64,000 nucleotides of DNA from Calditrichota bacterium (GCA_013112635.1 JABFGF010000006.1:248001-312000), one strand, 5' to 3'; numbered from the stretch's first letter, positions 44,037 through 54,242 are shown. The notes: generated from the letters alone by a model not told the origin. Translations and numbers: made by a program.

Positions 44037-45419
44037 ATGTACAGTAATCTATTTTCATTTATGTTTATCATTTCAATTCTAATTGGATGCGATGATACAG
44101 GTACAAATCCTGATATTGAACCAGTCATTAATTCAGATTTTGAAATTACTGATTGGACTGAGGCCACACATGGTAAGGGTGGTGATCGCAATTATGAAAA
44201 AGTTTTTCCGCAGGACCAGGTTAATCGTTTGGACTTTGTTATTGACCAAGATAACTGGCAGGTGATGCTGGATGATATGGAGCAACAATATGGAAGCTTT
44301 GGATCTGGTTCACGGGGTCCGGCAGATGATTCGAACGATAACCCGGTTTATGTTCCGTGTTCTATATTTTTTAATGATATTGAATGGTATGCTGCCGGAA
44401 TACGCTTTAAAGGAAACTCCAGTTTACAAACATCCTGGGGCAATGGAATCTGGAAGTTACCTTTACGGCTAAACCTGGATCGTTTTGAGGATGATATTCC
44501 ACAAATTACGAATCAACGTTTTTATGGATTTAAAGAGCTTTCACTATCCAGTAATTATGATGATGAATCTCTAATGCGTGAAAAAGTTGTACCGGAAGTT
44601 TTTAGGGATTTTGGCGTGGCTGCGCCGCAAACTGCTTTCTATCGAATTTATATCGATTACGGCGATGGACCAATATATTTTGGTTTGTATACAATGATTG
44701 AAATTGTTGATGACACTGTCATTGAGGAGCAGTTTGAAGATGATAGCGGAAATGTGTACAAACCGGAAGGCAGCGGAGCAAGCTTTGCAGAAAACACATT
44801 TAGTACGTCTTATTTCGAGAAAAAGACAAATGAAGATACAGACTGGTCGGACGTAGAAGCGTTATATAATGTTTTGCATTCTTCAGAAAGAACAAGTGAT
44901 GCTGCATCATGGCGAACTTCTCTTGAATCAGTTTTTAATGTGGATGGATTTCTAAAATGGCTGGCGGTAAATATTGCTGTTCAAAACTGGGACACCTATG
45001 GCCGGATGACCCACAATTATTACCTGTATAATAATCCGGAAAACAACCTCCTGACCTGGATTCCGTGGGATAATAATGAGGCGCTGCAAACGGGCAAACA
45101 AGGAGGCGCGTTATCTGTTTCATGCAGTGAAGTGGGTACTTCATGGCCATTAATTCGTTATATTTTAAATGATAGCCAGTATCTGAGTACTTACAAAACC
45201 TATTTGGGGCAGGTAGTTGAGTCTGCCTTTGAGCCATCAAAAATGACAAGCAAATATCAATTTTATCAGGATTTGATTTCTGAATATGTGATTGGTTCCA
45301 ATGGTGAAAACAGTAAATACACTTTTTTAGAATCTGATGGCGATTTTGGAAGTGCGGTGAATTATCTGATCTCTCATGTTAGCAGCCGCTATAACACAGT
45401 AATGAGTTATGTGAAATAG
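44037..45419 (+). CDS. CotH kinase family lipoprotein (third of three)
   Basis: 460 residues with AAGGAG before the ATG and a lipobox in ISILIGCDD. CotH landmarks: AAGIRFKGNSSLQT (about 119-132), FYGFKELSLSSNYDDESLMR, YFGLYTMIEIVDD, QNWDTYGRMTHNYYLY (Asp319) and LTWIPWDNNEAL (Asp345). The second metal position is Asn where the 21 kb CotH protein has Asp. It follows the DUF4956 gene across a repeat element and may be a separate transcript; no ECF-type motif was found upstream. Ends in a terminator. Confidence 0.87.
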   Translation: MYSNLFSFMFIISILIGCDDTGTNPDIEPVINSDFEITDWTEATHGKGGDRNYEKVFPQDQVNRLDFVIDQDNWQVMLDDMEQQYGSFGSGSRGPADDSNDNPVYVPCSIFFNDIEWYAAGIRFKGNSSLQTSWGNGIWKLPLRLNLDRFEDDIPQITNQRFYGFKELSLSSNYDDESLMREKVVPEVFRDFGVAAPQTAFYRIYIDYGDGPIYFGLYTMIEIVDDTVIEEQFEDDSGNVYKPEGSGASFAENTFSTSYFEKKTNEDTDWSDVEALYNVLHSSERTSDAASWRTSLESVFNVDGFLKWLAVNIAVQNWDTYGRMTHNYYLYNNPENNLLTWIPWDNNEALQTGKQGGALSVSCSEVGTSWPLIRYILNDSQYLSTYKTYLGQVVESAFEPSKMTSKYQFYQDLISEYVIGSNGENSKYTFLESDGDFGSAVNYLISHVSSRYNTVMSYVK

Positions 45420-45439
45420 AGCTCGATCCAAATTTTCTA

Positions 45440-45477
45440 AAGCCCTTCAAATTAGCTGGAGTGAAGGGCTTTTTTTG
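45440..45477 (+). terminator. Intrinsic terminator after the third CotH gene
   Basis: AAGCCCTTCA pairs with TGAAGGGCTT and is followed by seven T. Confidence 0.88.
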
Positions 45478-45636
45478 GTATTCCCATATAAATATTCCCA
45501 GAGTTAGAATATGTTGAAAATATTGTATATTTGTAATACATGTTACATCATATATATTATTGATTTCATGTAATCTTTTACCTATTTTTGAAAACAAAAA
45601 TTACAGGAAATTAAAAGTCAAAACTGGATAAGCAAA

Positions 45637-48528
45637 ATGAAATATTTATTCTCTAAAGCAGCTGTTATTTTAGTTGCGATGGTAATGGCAGCAAATGCGC
45701 AAGACACTGATATTCTTATTACTTCTTTTGAGGACTATGTTTTGGGCAATGTTCACAATCAGCAAGACTGGGAAGTAGAAAGTGGAAATGCTATAATTAC
45801 AGATTCGACAGAGTATATCCAGTCGGGTAGCAAAAGCCTGAATTTTGTAGCACAAAGTCAAACCCTGGTTGTATCTAACACCACTTATGGTGGATCAGAG
45901 CCGGGCATAACAGGAGTTGTTTATGTTGACGTTTATGTAAAAATCAATTCTATGGCTGAAAAAGATTTTGCTCTGAGCGGATATGATCTTTTTGGCGGCA
46001 GCAGTAAACGAGCATTTGTATTGGAATTTGATACACCTTCAGGAAGTAGCGGAGATTTTCGCATTTATAATGGATCATCAAAGCTAAAAATCGGGACATA
46101 TAATTTTGGAGAATGGAATAGAATTAGCGCGCGCGTTGATTATGACCATGACGTTTACCAGGTAATTTTTAACGGATCTGAAGCCGTGATGGCCAACTTT
46201 CGCGAAAGCTATACGCCTACAGCCAGTGGCACAAGGCAGGCAGGGGTAAAAGAGTATCATGAACTACGAGTTAATTTAGGATATAATGGGGCTTTAGGAA
46301 GTGTAAATGCGGCTGTTGATGATATTTATGTCAGCACAAATCCAATAGCGGATGTCAGTTTCCCGGAACCCGATATTACTCACGTGATTGAAGTTGATCA
46401 GCCGGATATTGGTAATATTTCGCTTGATCCTGATTTAGAAGAATATGAAGACAGCACGCACGTAACAGCCACTCTAAATATTCCTGAAGGATATACTAAT
46501 GCCGGTTGGACAGGTGATCTTTCCGGAACAGAATTAATTAAAAATTTCTTTATTAATAACAACATGAATATTGGTGCGTCCGTTGAAGTTGATACGTCCA
46601 ACCCACCGCCTCTTTATACAGTCACAGTAAATCAGCCTGAATTTGGTGAAATAACCCTCAGCCCTTCTGGTGGTACTTATTATGATTTCACTTCAGTTAC
46701 AGCATTATTAGATCTACCGATTGGTTATATAAATGAAGGCTGGACAGGAGATTTGTCGGGGGCGGAATTAGAGAAGGAATTTGAAATTCATCAAAATATG
46801 GAAATTGGCGCTACTGTGGTTCTAGATACGACACCGCCAGTTGTTTACACCGTTTCCACTGCCTCAGAACTACATAACCTGTGTGAGAGCGATCTTAAAC
46901 CCGGCGATATTATTGAAGTCGAAAATGGGGCCTATAATACCGGCGGGATAACGATGGAAGCATCAGGGACAAAATCTAAACCAATAATTATCCGTGCGAT
47001 AAATGTTGGAGAAGCCAAACTAACAGGTTCCAGCTATTTTGTTTTTAGAAAAAATGCCCATATCATTTTAGAGGGATTTCATTTTACTTCAGATCCATAC
47101 ACGGTTATAAAACTAGAAGCTTGCAATAACATTCGTATTACGCGCAATACTTTTCAGCTTACTGAATCCGAAGGCAAAAATGGAAAATGGATCTTGATTG
47201 GCGGCTATTGGGATGATGGATCTTTGCTTAGTCACCATAATAGAATTGATCATAATATTTTTAGAGATAAGCATCAGTTAGGCAACTTTATTACTATAGA
47301 CGGAGGTGACGTTGTTTCGCAACATGATAGAATCGATCATAATTATTTCTACAATATTGGTCCAAGGCACGATAATGAAATGGAAGCTATCAGGGTTGGT
47401 TGGAGTGCGCTGTCGTTGACGGATGGTTTTACTGTGATTGAGTATAATTTATTTGAAGAGTGCGATGGCGATCCTGAGATTATTTCTATAAAAAGCTGCA
47501 AGGATACTGTTAGATACAATACAATAAAAAGGTCACAGGGAACTGTATCTCTCAGGCATGGTGATGGCTCGGTGGTTCATGATAATTTTTTTCTGGGTGA
47601 TGAAAAAGATGGAACCGGCGGCGTGCGAATTTATGCCCGTAATCATAAAATTTACAATAACTATTTTGAAAGCCTTAGAGGTCATACCTGGGATGCGGCA
47701 ATAACGCTTACCAATGGAGATACAGACACAGGCTCATTAAGTTCACACTGGCGCATTGATAATTTAATAGTTGCAAACAATACGCTTGTAAATAATTATT
47801 CAAATATTGAGATCGGCTATGCCAAAGCAGATGGATCATGGAAAAAAGAACCAAGAAATGTTAAAATGACGGATAATTTGGTTGTTGGCGATGAGAATAA
47901 CCTAATCAAAATTATGACAGAACCAACCAACCTTACATGGAGCGGAAACATAATGTTTCCACAAGGAACAGCTGAACTTGGATTGGATGCAATTGAAAGT
48001 GAAATTAAAATCGTTGACCCATTACTCTCTTTTAGTGATAGTCTGTGGCTTATCAGCGCTGAAAGTCCTGCAATAAATGCATCCGTTAATAATTATATTG
48101 ATATCGTTGATGATATGCAGGGACAGCAAAGAAGCGGTGTGAATGATGTTGGTGCAGATGAGTATTCTGCGTTGCCGATTACACGGGCGCCTTTAAAACC
48201 CGAAAATGTTGGACCTAATGCTGTTGATATTGTTAACAATCTTTCTTACAACGAGAAATATGTCCAGCAATTTAGTCTTTCTCAAAACTACCCAAATCCG
48301 TTTAATCCAAATACAACAATTTCTTTTGAATTGCCAAAGGCGAACTTTACAACACTTAGAATTTACAACATAGCCGGCCAGCAGATTGCTTCACTTGTAA
48401 ATGGACGATTACCGGCAGGGCTTTTCCAGGTTCAATGGAATGCGGAGGAAATGTCGAGTGGAATTTATTTTTATACACTTAAAAGCGGGGCAGTCTCGCA
48501 GACAAAACGGATGTTGTTGTTGAAATAA
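45637..48528 (+). CDS. Polysaccharide lyase family 6-like (alginate lyase/chondroitinase B) T9SS protein
   Basis: 963 residues with signal peptide (AAVILVAMVMAANA). About 25-240 is a lectin-like sandwich (SFEDYVLGNVHNQQDWEVES). Two bacterial-repeat units follow (VDQPDIGNISLDPDLEEYED and VNQPEFGEITLSPSGGTYYD, each ending in GWTGDLSG). About 400-790 is a parallel beta-helix with PL6 landmarks: GDIIEVENGAYNTGGITM, NEMEAIRVGWSALSL, DGDPEIISIKSCKDTVRYNT and SQGTVSLRHGDGSVVHDNFF. The last 80 residues (FSLSQNYPNPFNPNTTISFE) are a T9SS sorting domain. Likely degrades alginate-like glycans outside the cell. Confidence 0.9.
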   Translation: MKYLFSKAAVILVAMVMAANAQDTDILITSFEDYVLGNVHNQQDWEVESGNAIITDSTEYIQSGSKSLNFVAQSQTLVVSNTTYGGSEPGITGVVYVDVYVKINSMAEKDFALSGYDLFGGSSKRAFVLEFDTPSGSSGDFRIYNGSSKLKIGTYNFGEWNRISARVDYDHDVYQVIFNGSEAVMANFRESYTPTASGTRQAGVKEYHELRVNLGYNGALGSVNAAVDDIYVSTNPIADVSFPEPDITHVIEVDQPDIGNISLDPDLEEYEDSTHVTATLNIPEGYTNAGWTGDLSGTELIKNFFINNNMNIGASVEVDTSNPPPLYTVTVNQPEFGEITLSPSGGTYYDFTSVTALLDLPIGYINEGWTGDLSGAELEKEFEIHQNMEIGATVVLDTTPPVVYTVSTASELHNLCESDLKPGDIIEVENGAYNTGGITMEASGTKSKPIIIRAINVGEAKLTGSSYFVFRKNAHIILEGFHFTSDPYTVIKLEACNNIRITRNTFQLTESEGKNGKWILIGGYWDDGSLLSHHNRIDHNIFRDKHQLGNFITIDGGDVVSQHDRIDHNYFYNIGPRHDNEMEAIRVGWSALSLTDGFTVIEYNLFEECDGDPEIISIKSCKDTVRYNTIKRSQGTVSLRHGDGSVVHDNFFLGDEKDGTGGVRIYARNHKIYNNYFESLRGHTWDAAITLTNGDTDTGSLSSHWRIDNLIVANNTLVNNYSNIEIGYAKADGSWKKEPRNVKMTDNLVVGDENNLIKIMTEPTNLTWSGNIMFPQGTAELGLDAIESEIKIVDPLLSFSDSLWLISAESPAINASVNNYIDIVDDMQGQQRSGVNDVGADEYSALPITRAPLKPENVGPNAVDIVNNLSYNEKYVQQFSLSQNYPNPFNPNTTISFELPKANFTTLRIYNIAGQQIASLVNGRLPAGLFQVQWNAEEMSSGIYFYTLKSGAVSQTKRMLLLK

Positions 48529-48550
48529 ATGTTAATAAAAACTATCATGA

Positions 48551-48589
48551 AAAGGCTCTTTATTACAAAACGGTAAAGGGCCTTTTTTT
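48551..48589 (+). terminator. Intrinsic terminator after the PL6 gene
   Basis: AAAGGCTCTTTA pairs with TAAAGGGCCTTT with one mismatch, followed by a T-run. Confidence 0.8.
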
Positions 48590-48978
48590 ATCAACCTTTC
48601 ATTTTAAGTTTTAAATCTATATCCTCTTCAAATTTAACATATCCTGATTCAATCATTTCCAAACACATCAAACTTTAAAATTTCACAAACACTTTTAGCA
48701 ATCTCAATACTAATATCCTGGATAAGTAGCCACGCTTTGATGAACGAGTATGCCAAATTTAGTTTAGCAACAGATGACTCGATTGATGCAGATGGTCTTT
48801 TTAATGATGATAAAATCAGCCTAAGATCTATTTTGAAAACTTCCACAGATAATTTTTACAGGATCTGCAAGGCTGCTGTCTTTTATGCAGGAATTTAATA
48901 AGCAGGGCATATATCTGATTATAGCAAATAATGGCTCAGAGAACATTAAGAATTGTTTTAACCATATAAATTTCTAAT
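48590..48978. other. Stretch without a confident gene
   Basis: A minus-strand frame (48649-48846) reads LRLILSSLKRPSASIESSVA and LAYSFIKAWLLIQDISIEIA and, one frame over, continues as MIESGYVKFEEDIDLKLKMK. It has no ribosome binding site and is interrupted, so it may be the leftover of a small gene. No family recognised. Confidence 0.3.
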
Positions 48979-49908
48979 TTAGAGATCTTCAAGATTTATA
49001 CGTGCTGCTTCAAAATCGGGATCAACCTCAAGTGCTTTACGGTAATTTCGCTTTGCTTCAATTATATTTCCCATAGCTTTGTAGCCATCACCAAGGCTAT
49101 CATACGGATTTGCTTTTTTAGGTGATTTTTGAACTGCTCGTTTGAATACGAAAATGGCATCTTCAAATCGCTCCAGATTAAGCAGGTAATATCCATAGGT
49201 GTTATATAAGGTTGCAATGTTCTCAGAGTCGAAATGTTTGCTATCAATTTCTTGGAAAATTTTGTTTAAGTTTTCCTGATCATCCAAAAAACGATAGATA
49301 TCCATTTTATGCTTCAGAATGAAATAGGAAGAGTCAATATCCGAATTGTTCAATACATTTAAAGCCATGTTAAATTGTTCTTCTTCAAGCAAATATTCAA
49401 TTTTAATATTTAATGCTTCTGTTTTATCGACCGCATTTAGCCTCTCGAGATAAGCATATCCTTCTTGCTCATCTTTGCCGAAAACAGAAGGAGCGAAAAG
49501 ATAATAGCGGGTTAAATATTTTAAAACATCTCTATCAGAAGGATCAAGAACCAGAATATTTTCCCAGTTATTTTTCATTTTTTTAATCATCGAAATTTGT
49601 GTAAAGACACCTGCATCCTCACTTTGTTTTACCAGGACTTCCGAATAATATCTTAATAGTTTTAAGTCATCTTTTTTATTTTCTATGATTTCTTCGATAT
49701 AATCCGCTGAATCATCGTATTCACTCAACTCGAATGCAGATTTTGAAGCAAGAATAAAATATTCCGGTTTTTCTTCATTGTCGATCAGTTCATCCAGTAT
49801 TTCGAGAGCTTGAGAATATTTGCCTTCATTATGAAATTTTTGAGCATCAGGAAATGAAGTTTGTGCAGATAGACTGCTTACAATACAAAACAGAAAAATA
49901 GTTTTCAT
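48979..49908 (-). CDS. Exported TPR-repeat protein
   Basis: 309 residues from the ATG at 49908 (AGGAGAT upstream, signal peptide MKTIFLFCIVSSLSAQ). TPR units occur at both ends: AQKFHNEGKYSQALEILDEL near the start and DAIFVFKRAVQKSPKKANPY, DSLGDGYKAMGNIIEAKRNY at the end. A protein-interaction scaffold in the periplasm. It begins 8 bases after the stop of the serine hydrolase gene, so the two are co-transcribed. Confidence 0.85.
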   Translation of the reverse strand: MKTIFLFCIVSSLSAQTSFPDAQKFHNEGKYSQALEILDELIDNEEKPEYFILASKSAFELSEYDDSADYIEEIIENKKDDLKLLRYYSEVLVKQSEDAGVFTQISMIKKMKNNWENILVLDPSDRDVLKYLTRYYLFAPSVFGKDEQEGYAYLERLNAVDKTEALNIKIEYLLEEEQFNMALNVLNNSDIDSSYFILKHKMDIYRFLDDQENLNKIFQEIDSKHFDSENIATLYNTYGYYLLNLERFEDAIFVFKRAVQKSPKKANPYDSLGDGYKAMGNIIEAKRNYRKALEVDPDFEAARINLEDL

Positions 49909-49916
49909 AATATCTC

Positions 49917-51758
49917 CTATAGTGAAAACCAAAACAGGTTATATTTAGTCATTAACAGGTAATATGTAATTCCGGTGAACATTAATATGCCAAAGGTGAT
50001 GCGGTCAAATAACGATATATTCTTTTTCAACATATCTCTAATCATGACATAAAATTGCAAGGATAAAAGAATTAACATGATAATTGAAAGGTGGTAGATA
50101 ATAATTGTTGCACTTGTTTCGTCTGTAACAAAATCTATATAATTTGCCAGGATATTTCTAAACAATAAAAGATGTAAAAAGAATAGCCCGGATATTAGTA
50201 CGGATATGGTTTTACTTGCAAAGGTTTTATCATAACGATGCACAGTTTTCCGGATTTTTTTTATGATTAACACGATACCCCATAATATTGGCAGAGCGAA
50301 AAAGATAATCAGCATATAGCCGATTGTATTATCCAGAATTTTTCCTGTTTCAATAAATTTGAATCTTTCCAGGTAGACCGGCATATCCAGAATCAAATTT
50401 CCTTTTATGCCTTTAACACTGCCATCAGGATTTATATCAAACAAAATATATTTTCCCGAGTTTTTTTCCCTGAATTGTTTTTCAGTCTGATATATCCATT
50501 TATCAGGGCTTCCATAAAATTTGAAAAAACCATCGTCATTATAGTAAAGCACTTTGGTATTCGCATACAGCCCGCGCAAATAGTCGAGGTCTTTCCTGTT
50601 ATAGCGGTTCCAGCGGTATGAGCCAGCATATCGTTCAGGATTAGCGATCTTTTTGTAGCCTATTGTGTCCGTTAATGAATTAGTTGTTAGTTTGAATGCT
50701 AGAGAATCAATTAGAGAAATAAGTGGCCGGTTCATTGATGTATTGGCACAAACATAAATCCCAATGGAGTCATTAATGATCGACATCTGGCTTGAAAAAG
50801 AGGGAAGCTGCCCACCAATATTCATTGATTTCAGATCACCTATCTTTTTCTCATACATAGATAACCCATATCCCTGAACTTGTGGAGAATAACGATGGTG
50901 GATCGTCAGCAGGTTCTTAATTGAGTTCGTGGATAAAATGTTTTGATTTAAAAGTTCTTTATTTCTTAACAAAAGCTGCATTAAGCGGCTCATATCATAA
51001 GGAGTGGCATTAATCATTCCGGCAGGGGAAAGGTTGCGATACAAAATGGTATTAAATTTTTCAAAACTACCGTCTGCTTTCTTTGTGTACGAGGGCATGA
51101 TCCTATCTTGAAATGTATCTTCTTCATACACAAATGATTCGTTCATACCAAGCGGTTGCAGAATGAATTTTGTTATGTAGTCAAAGAATTTTTCATTTGA
51201 GACGCGTTCGACAATATAACCGGCAAGGGCAAAACTATAATTGCTGTAAAGGGTAATTTCGCCGGCAGGATAGATTTTATCCGGCATTTTTTCTTTTAAA
51301 TATAAATTTAATGGCTGAAGCTGTTCAATGGAGGTGGTATAGGTCCCACGCGTTTTATCTTCAAAACCGGCGGTGTGTGTTAGCAGGTGTTTTAAAGTTA
51401 TTGGTCTTCCAATCTTGTTTGGGATACTAAAATCAAGATATTTGTTAATATCCTCATCCAGATTTAAAAGCCCCTTTTCAACCTGCTGCAAAACCGCAAT
51501 AGTCGTGAACAGTTTTGAAATAGAAGCTATCCGAAATACATCGCTTTTATGATTTATTTGTTTTTGGGATTTTATATCTGATACACCCGAATTGTTTACA
51601 TAAACAATTGAATCAGAATTTGAGATTATTACAGAAAAGCCAACATATTCAGTATCTGTAAACATTCGCTCAATTAGAGTATCCAGAACTACGGAATTTA
51701 CCGGAAGCTGTGCCGTTACAATCGAACAGAAAAATAAAATAATGTTTATAATTTTCAC
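49917..51758 (-). CDS. Serine hydrolase (class C beta-lactamase/PBP-like) with C-terminal membrane segments
   Basis: 613 residues from a GTG with GAGGA upstream. A signal peptide precedes the hydrolase: SISK (Ser79-Lys82), YSN (171-173) and LTHTAGFEDKTRGTY, MINATPYDMSRLMQLLLRN, GYGLSMYEKKI. The KTG-like third motif is replaced by NIGGQLPSFSSQM (HxG-like position). From about 475 four membrane helices follow. Such proteins trim D-amino-acid peptides or esters; membrane tail proteins of this type are often of unknown role. Followed by a TPR gene and preceded by a membrane AraC regulator on the same strand. Confidence 0.87.
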   Translation of the reverse strand: MKIINIILFFCSIVTAQLPVNSVVLDTLIERMFTDTEYVGFSVIISNSDSIVYVNNSGVSDIKSQKQINHKSDVFRIASISKLFTTIAVLQQVEKGLLNLDEDINKYLDFSIPNKIGRPITLKHLLTHTAGFEDKTRGTYTTSIEQLQPLNLYLKEKMPDKIYPAGEITLYSNYSFALAGYIVERVSNEKFFDYITKFILQPLGMNESFVYEEDTFQDRIMPSYTKKADGSFEKFNTILYRNLSPAGMINATPYDMSRLMQLLLRNKELLNQNILSTNSIKNLLTIHHRYSPQVQGYGLSMYEKKIGDLKSMNIGGQLPSFSSQMSIINDSIGIYVCANTSMNRPLISLIDSLAFKLTTNSLTDTIGYKKIANPERYAGSYRWNRYNRKDLDYLRGLYANTKVLYYNDDGFFKFYGSPDKWIYQTEKQFREKNSGKYILFDINPDGSVKGIKGNLILDMPVYLERFKFIETGKILDNTIGYMLIIFFALPILWGIVLIIKKIRKTVHRYDKTFASKTISVLISGLFFLHLLLFRNILANYIDFVTDETSATIIIYHLSIIMLILLSLQFYVMIRDMLKKNISLFDRITFGILMFTGITYYLLMTKYNLFWFSL

Positions 51759-51822
51759 GATGTCCTCTTCATTTATGTCAGCGATATATTAAGAAGAGTT
51801 TGACATTTTGTTTCTTCATTTT

Positions 51823-52854
51823 CTATCGATTTTCTGAAGTCGATAGTTTTCGGAATTCTCTTGGAGACATATGAACAACTTTTTTAAAGGCTGTATTGAA
51901 AACAGAAATTGAGTTATAGCCAACTTCAAAAGCAATATCTTCAATTCGCATTTTTGGCCGGGCTTTAAGTATCTCTTTGGCCTTATTTACACGAATTTGA
52001 TTTATATAATCAAAAAAATGTTTACCTGTATTGAAGTTGATTGCGCGGGAGATTTTATAATCTGCAATTTTAAGTTCTTTTTGCAGGGTTGAAATGGAAA
52101 GTAAATTATCTTTTAAACCTTCATTCTCTATCAGATATGAATTGATTTTCTCCATAATGATTTTTAGTTCTTTTTTCTCTTCAGCTTTTGGTGATTGTTT
52201 CGGTTTAACATCTGCGGTGATAACAAATGCAAGATATATTACTACACAATTTATATAAATCATATCCAGGTATACTGAGCTTAAATCAAAGTCAAAAATA
52301 AAACGGTACATTGAAATGAGCCAAATCCCTAAAAAGGATATCCAGATATAAATAACGGTTTGACGATTAGTTTTGATATTTTTTATAACTCCAAGCGACA
52401 TCAGCAGATAGAAAAGTATATGCATCCTTCTCAATAATCCGTAAATAATTGAATCTATATGTCCGGAATTGATCATGGTTTGCAAGTAGCCATATTTTTC
52501 GTTTCCCGACATCAGGTAGATAGGAATCAGACTTAGGATAATAATTAGAAATGGCAGCAGGTGGATGGCATCTTTTTTTATAAAGGTGTTTTTTTGATGA
52601 TACGATAAAATGATAAAATAGAGTAGGGGACCATAAAGAAAAGTAAGTGGTGTCTGAATTCTCAGTAAATGGGGAATTTCGGTCATTATATCGGTGAAAA
52701 ATACCAGCGAGTTTGCCATATCCATTGCGATCAGAACCAACAAGGATGCAAAAATTTGTCCGCGAAAAGTGCGATGTTTGGGAATTAGGAACCTTATCGC
52801 CAGAAGCAAACTTTGAATAATTGTGTATGATGTTATGAGGAGTAAAAATGACAT
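51823..52854 (-). CDS. AraC-family regulator with N-terminal multi-helix membrane domain
   Basis: 343 residues. About 1-215 contain six or seven hydrophobic helices (FLLLITSYTIIQSLLLAIRF, PHLLRIQTPLTFLYGPLLYF, IHLLPFLIIILSLIPIYLMS). About 235-340 is the AraC DNA-binding domain: ISTLQKELKIADYKISRAIN, ILKARPKMRIEDIAFEVGYN and SISVFNTAFKKVVHMSPREF. A membrane-bound sensor-regulator that likely controls the hydrolase-TPR pair directly downstream. Confidence 0.9.
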   Translation of the reverse strand: MSFLLLITSYTIIQSLLLAIRFLIPKHRTFRGQIFASLLVLIAMDMANSLVFFTDIMTEIPHLLRIQTPLTFLYGPLLYFIILSYHQKNTFIKKDAIHLLPFLIIILSLIPIYLMSGNEKYGYLQTMINSGHIDSIIYGLLRRMHILFYLLMSLGVIKNIKTNRQTVIYIWISFLGIWLISMYRFIFDFDLSSVYLDMIYINCVVIYLAFVITADVKPKQSPKAEEKKELKIIMEKINSYLIENEGLKDNLLSISTLQKELKIADYKISRAINFNTGKHFFDYINQIRVNKAKEILKARPKMRIEDIAFEVGYNSISVFNTAFKKVVHMSPREFRKLSTSENR

Positions 52855-53265
52855 TGGGTAAGTACGGAGGTTTTGTTAGATAAGTTTAATTCAAATAGTT
52901 TTATCAAAAACACTTTGTTGTTTGGTCTTAGTAAATCCTGTTTTTTCATAAAAACATTTAGCTGAAATTTCCAGCTAACTATTTGCATGAGAGGATTAAA
53001 CTGTGCAAAACTCCAAATCCTGAATAATGCTTCCGAGGTTTATTTATAACCACTATTACATTCCACTACTAAAACTATTATTATAAGAATTTACATATTA
53101 GATTATTGCAAGTAAACAATGGTTAATTGAATCGGTTAGTGTTTACTAAATATGGTCAAAATTGAAGTCAATTTATTATAGTATTCATCTTTTTTAGTTT
53201 TAGCAATTGAAGTCAAGAAATTCTTTTTGTTGTTAGCTATCTTCTTTCTAATGGAGGATAAATAG
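52855..53265. other. Gene-free stretch holding a possible GNAT leftover
   Basis: Between divergent AraC-type genes. On the minus strand 52891-52974 reads LEISAKCFYEKTGFTKTKQQ and SVFDKTI before a stop, with the FYEKTGF wording of GNAT C-termini, but no start and nothing upstream. The remainder is AT-rich with no visible feature. Confidence 0.3.
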
Positions 53266-54192
53266 ATGTTAAAAAAACATGTTGTAGCAGTGGGAAAAAT
53301 GCAAAAATATATAGACTCTCACATCAATAAACCAATTACACTTTACAATCTTGCACAAACTTGTGGTTTTTCTCCCTGGCACGCATCAAGAGTTTTTAAG
53401 GAGCTTATTGGGAAATCACCTTTTGAATACATTCGGGCTTTAAGAATTACTAAAGCCGCTTTGAAACTAAGAGATGAAGATGTAAAGGTAATTGATGTGG
53501 CTTTTGATTTTGTTTTTGATACTCATGAAGGCTTTACAAGGGCCTTTTCCAATCAATTCGGAATCAATCCTATAACTTATAAAAAGCAGACTCCCCCTTT
53601 AAAACTGTTTATCCCTTTTCAAATTGAAGATACTTACCGTTATAAACAAAAGGAGGAAAGAGAAATGCATAAAGACAGGTCAAAAAAATCAAATAACGCC
53701 ACAAGAACTGTATTTGTTCAGGTGGTTGAAAGACCACCAAGAAAGGTGATCTTAAAACGAGGAATTAAGGCTAAAGACTACTTTGAATATTGTGAGGAGG
53801 TTGGATGCGATGTTTGGGGAGTACTCATAAGCATTAAAGAGGCACTTTATGAACCGGTTGGATTATGGCTTCCGCCTAATCTGATAACCGAGAATACATC
53901 TCAATATGCGCAAGGGATAGAAGTTCCGATTGATTATTCGGGACAAATACCAGACGGATTTGATAGTTTTGATCTAAAGCCATGTAAAATAATGATCTTT
54001 CAAGGGCAACCTTTTAAAGATGAGGATTTTGAAGATGCAATTTCTGATTTATGGGAAGTAATGAAAACTTATAATCCTGAAATATATGGATTTAAATGGG
54101 CGGACCAGGATGCCCCACGTTTTCAAATGGAGCCGCAGGGTTATCGTGGATACATCGAGGGTAGGCCAGTAACAGTTGCCGGGAAAAGATAA
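53266..54192 (+). CDS. AraC-family regulator with GyrI-like effector domain
   Basis: 308 residues, GGAGGA before the ATG. The AraC domain is at the front: MQKYIDSHINKPITLYNLAQ, TCGFSPWHASRVFKELIGKS and EGFTRAFSNQFGINPITYKK. The second half (VVERPPRKVILKRGIKAKDY, GLWLPPNLITENTSQYAQGI) resembles GyrI-like ligand-binding domains, as in Rob/SoxS-like and MarA-like regulators of small-molecule response. The next gene, an exported alpha/beta hydrolase, lies 50 bases downstream and may be a target. Confidence 0.88.
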   Translation: MLKKHVVAVGKMQKYIDSHINKPITLYNLAQTCGFSPWHASRVFKELIGKSPFEYIRALRITKAALKLRDEDVKVIDVAFDFVFDTHEGFTRAFSNQFGINPITYKKQTPPLKLFIPFQIEDTYRYKQKEEREMHKDRSKKSNNATRTVFVQVVERPPRKVILKRGIKAKDYFEYCEEVGCDVWGVLISIKEALYEPVGLWLPPNLITENTSQYAQGIEVPIDYSGQIPDGFDSFDLKPCKIMIFQGQPFKDEDFEDAISDLWEVMKTYNPEIYGFKWADQDAPRFQMEPQGYRGYIEGRPVTVAGKR

Positions 54193-54242
54193 TGCATGAT
54201 AGTTTAAATAATTATAAATGAGAAAATTAAAAAGGTGATTAA

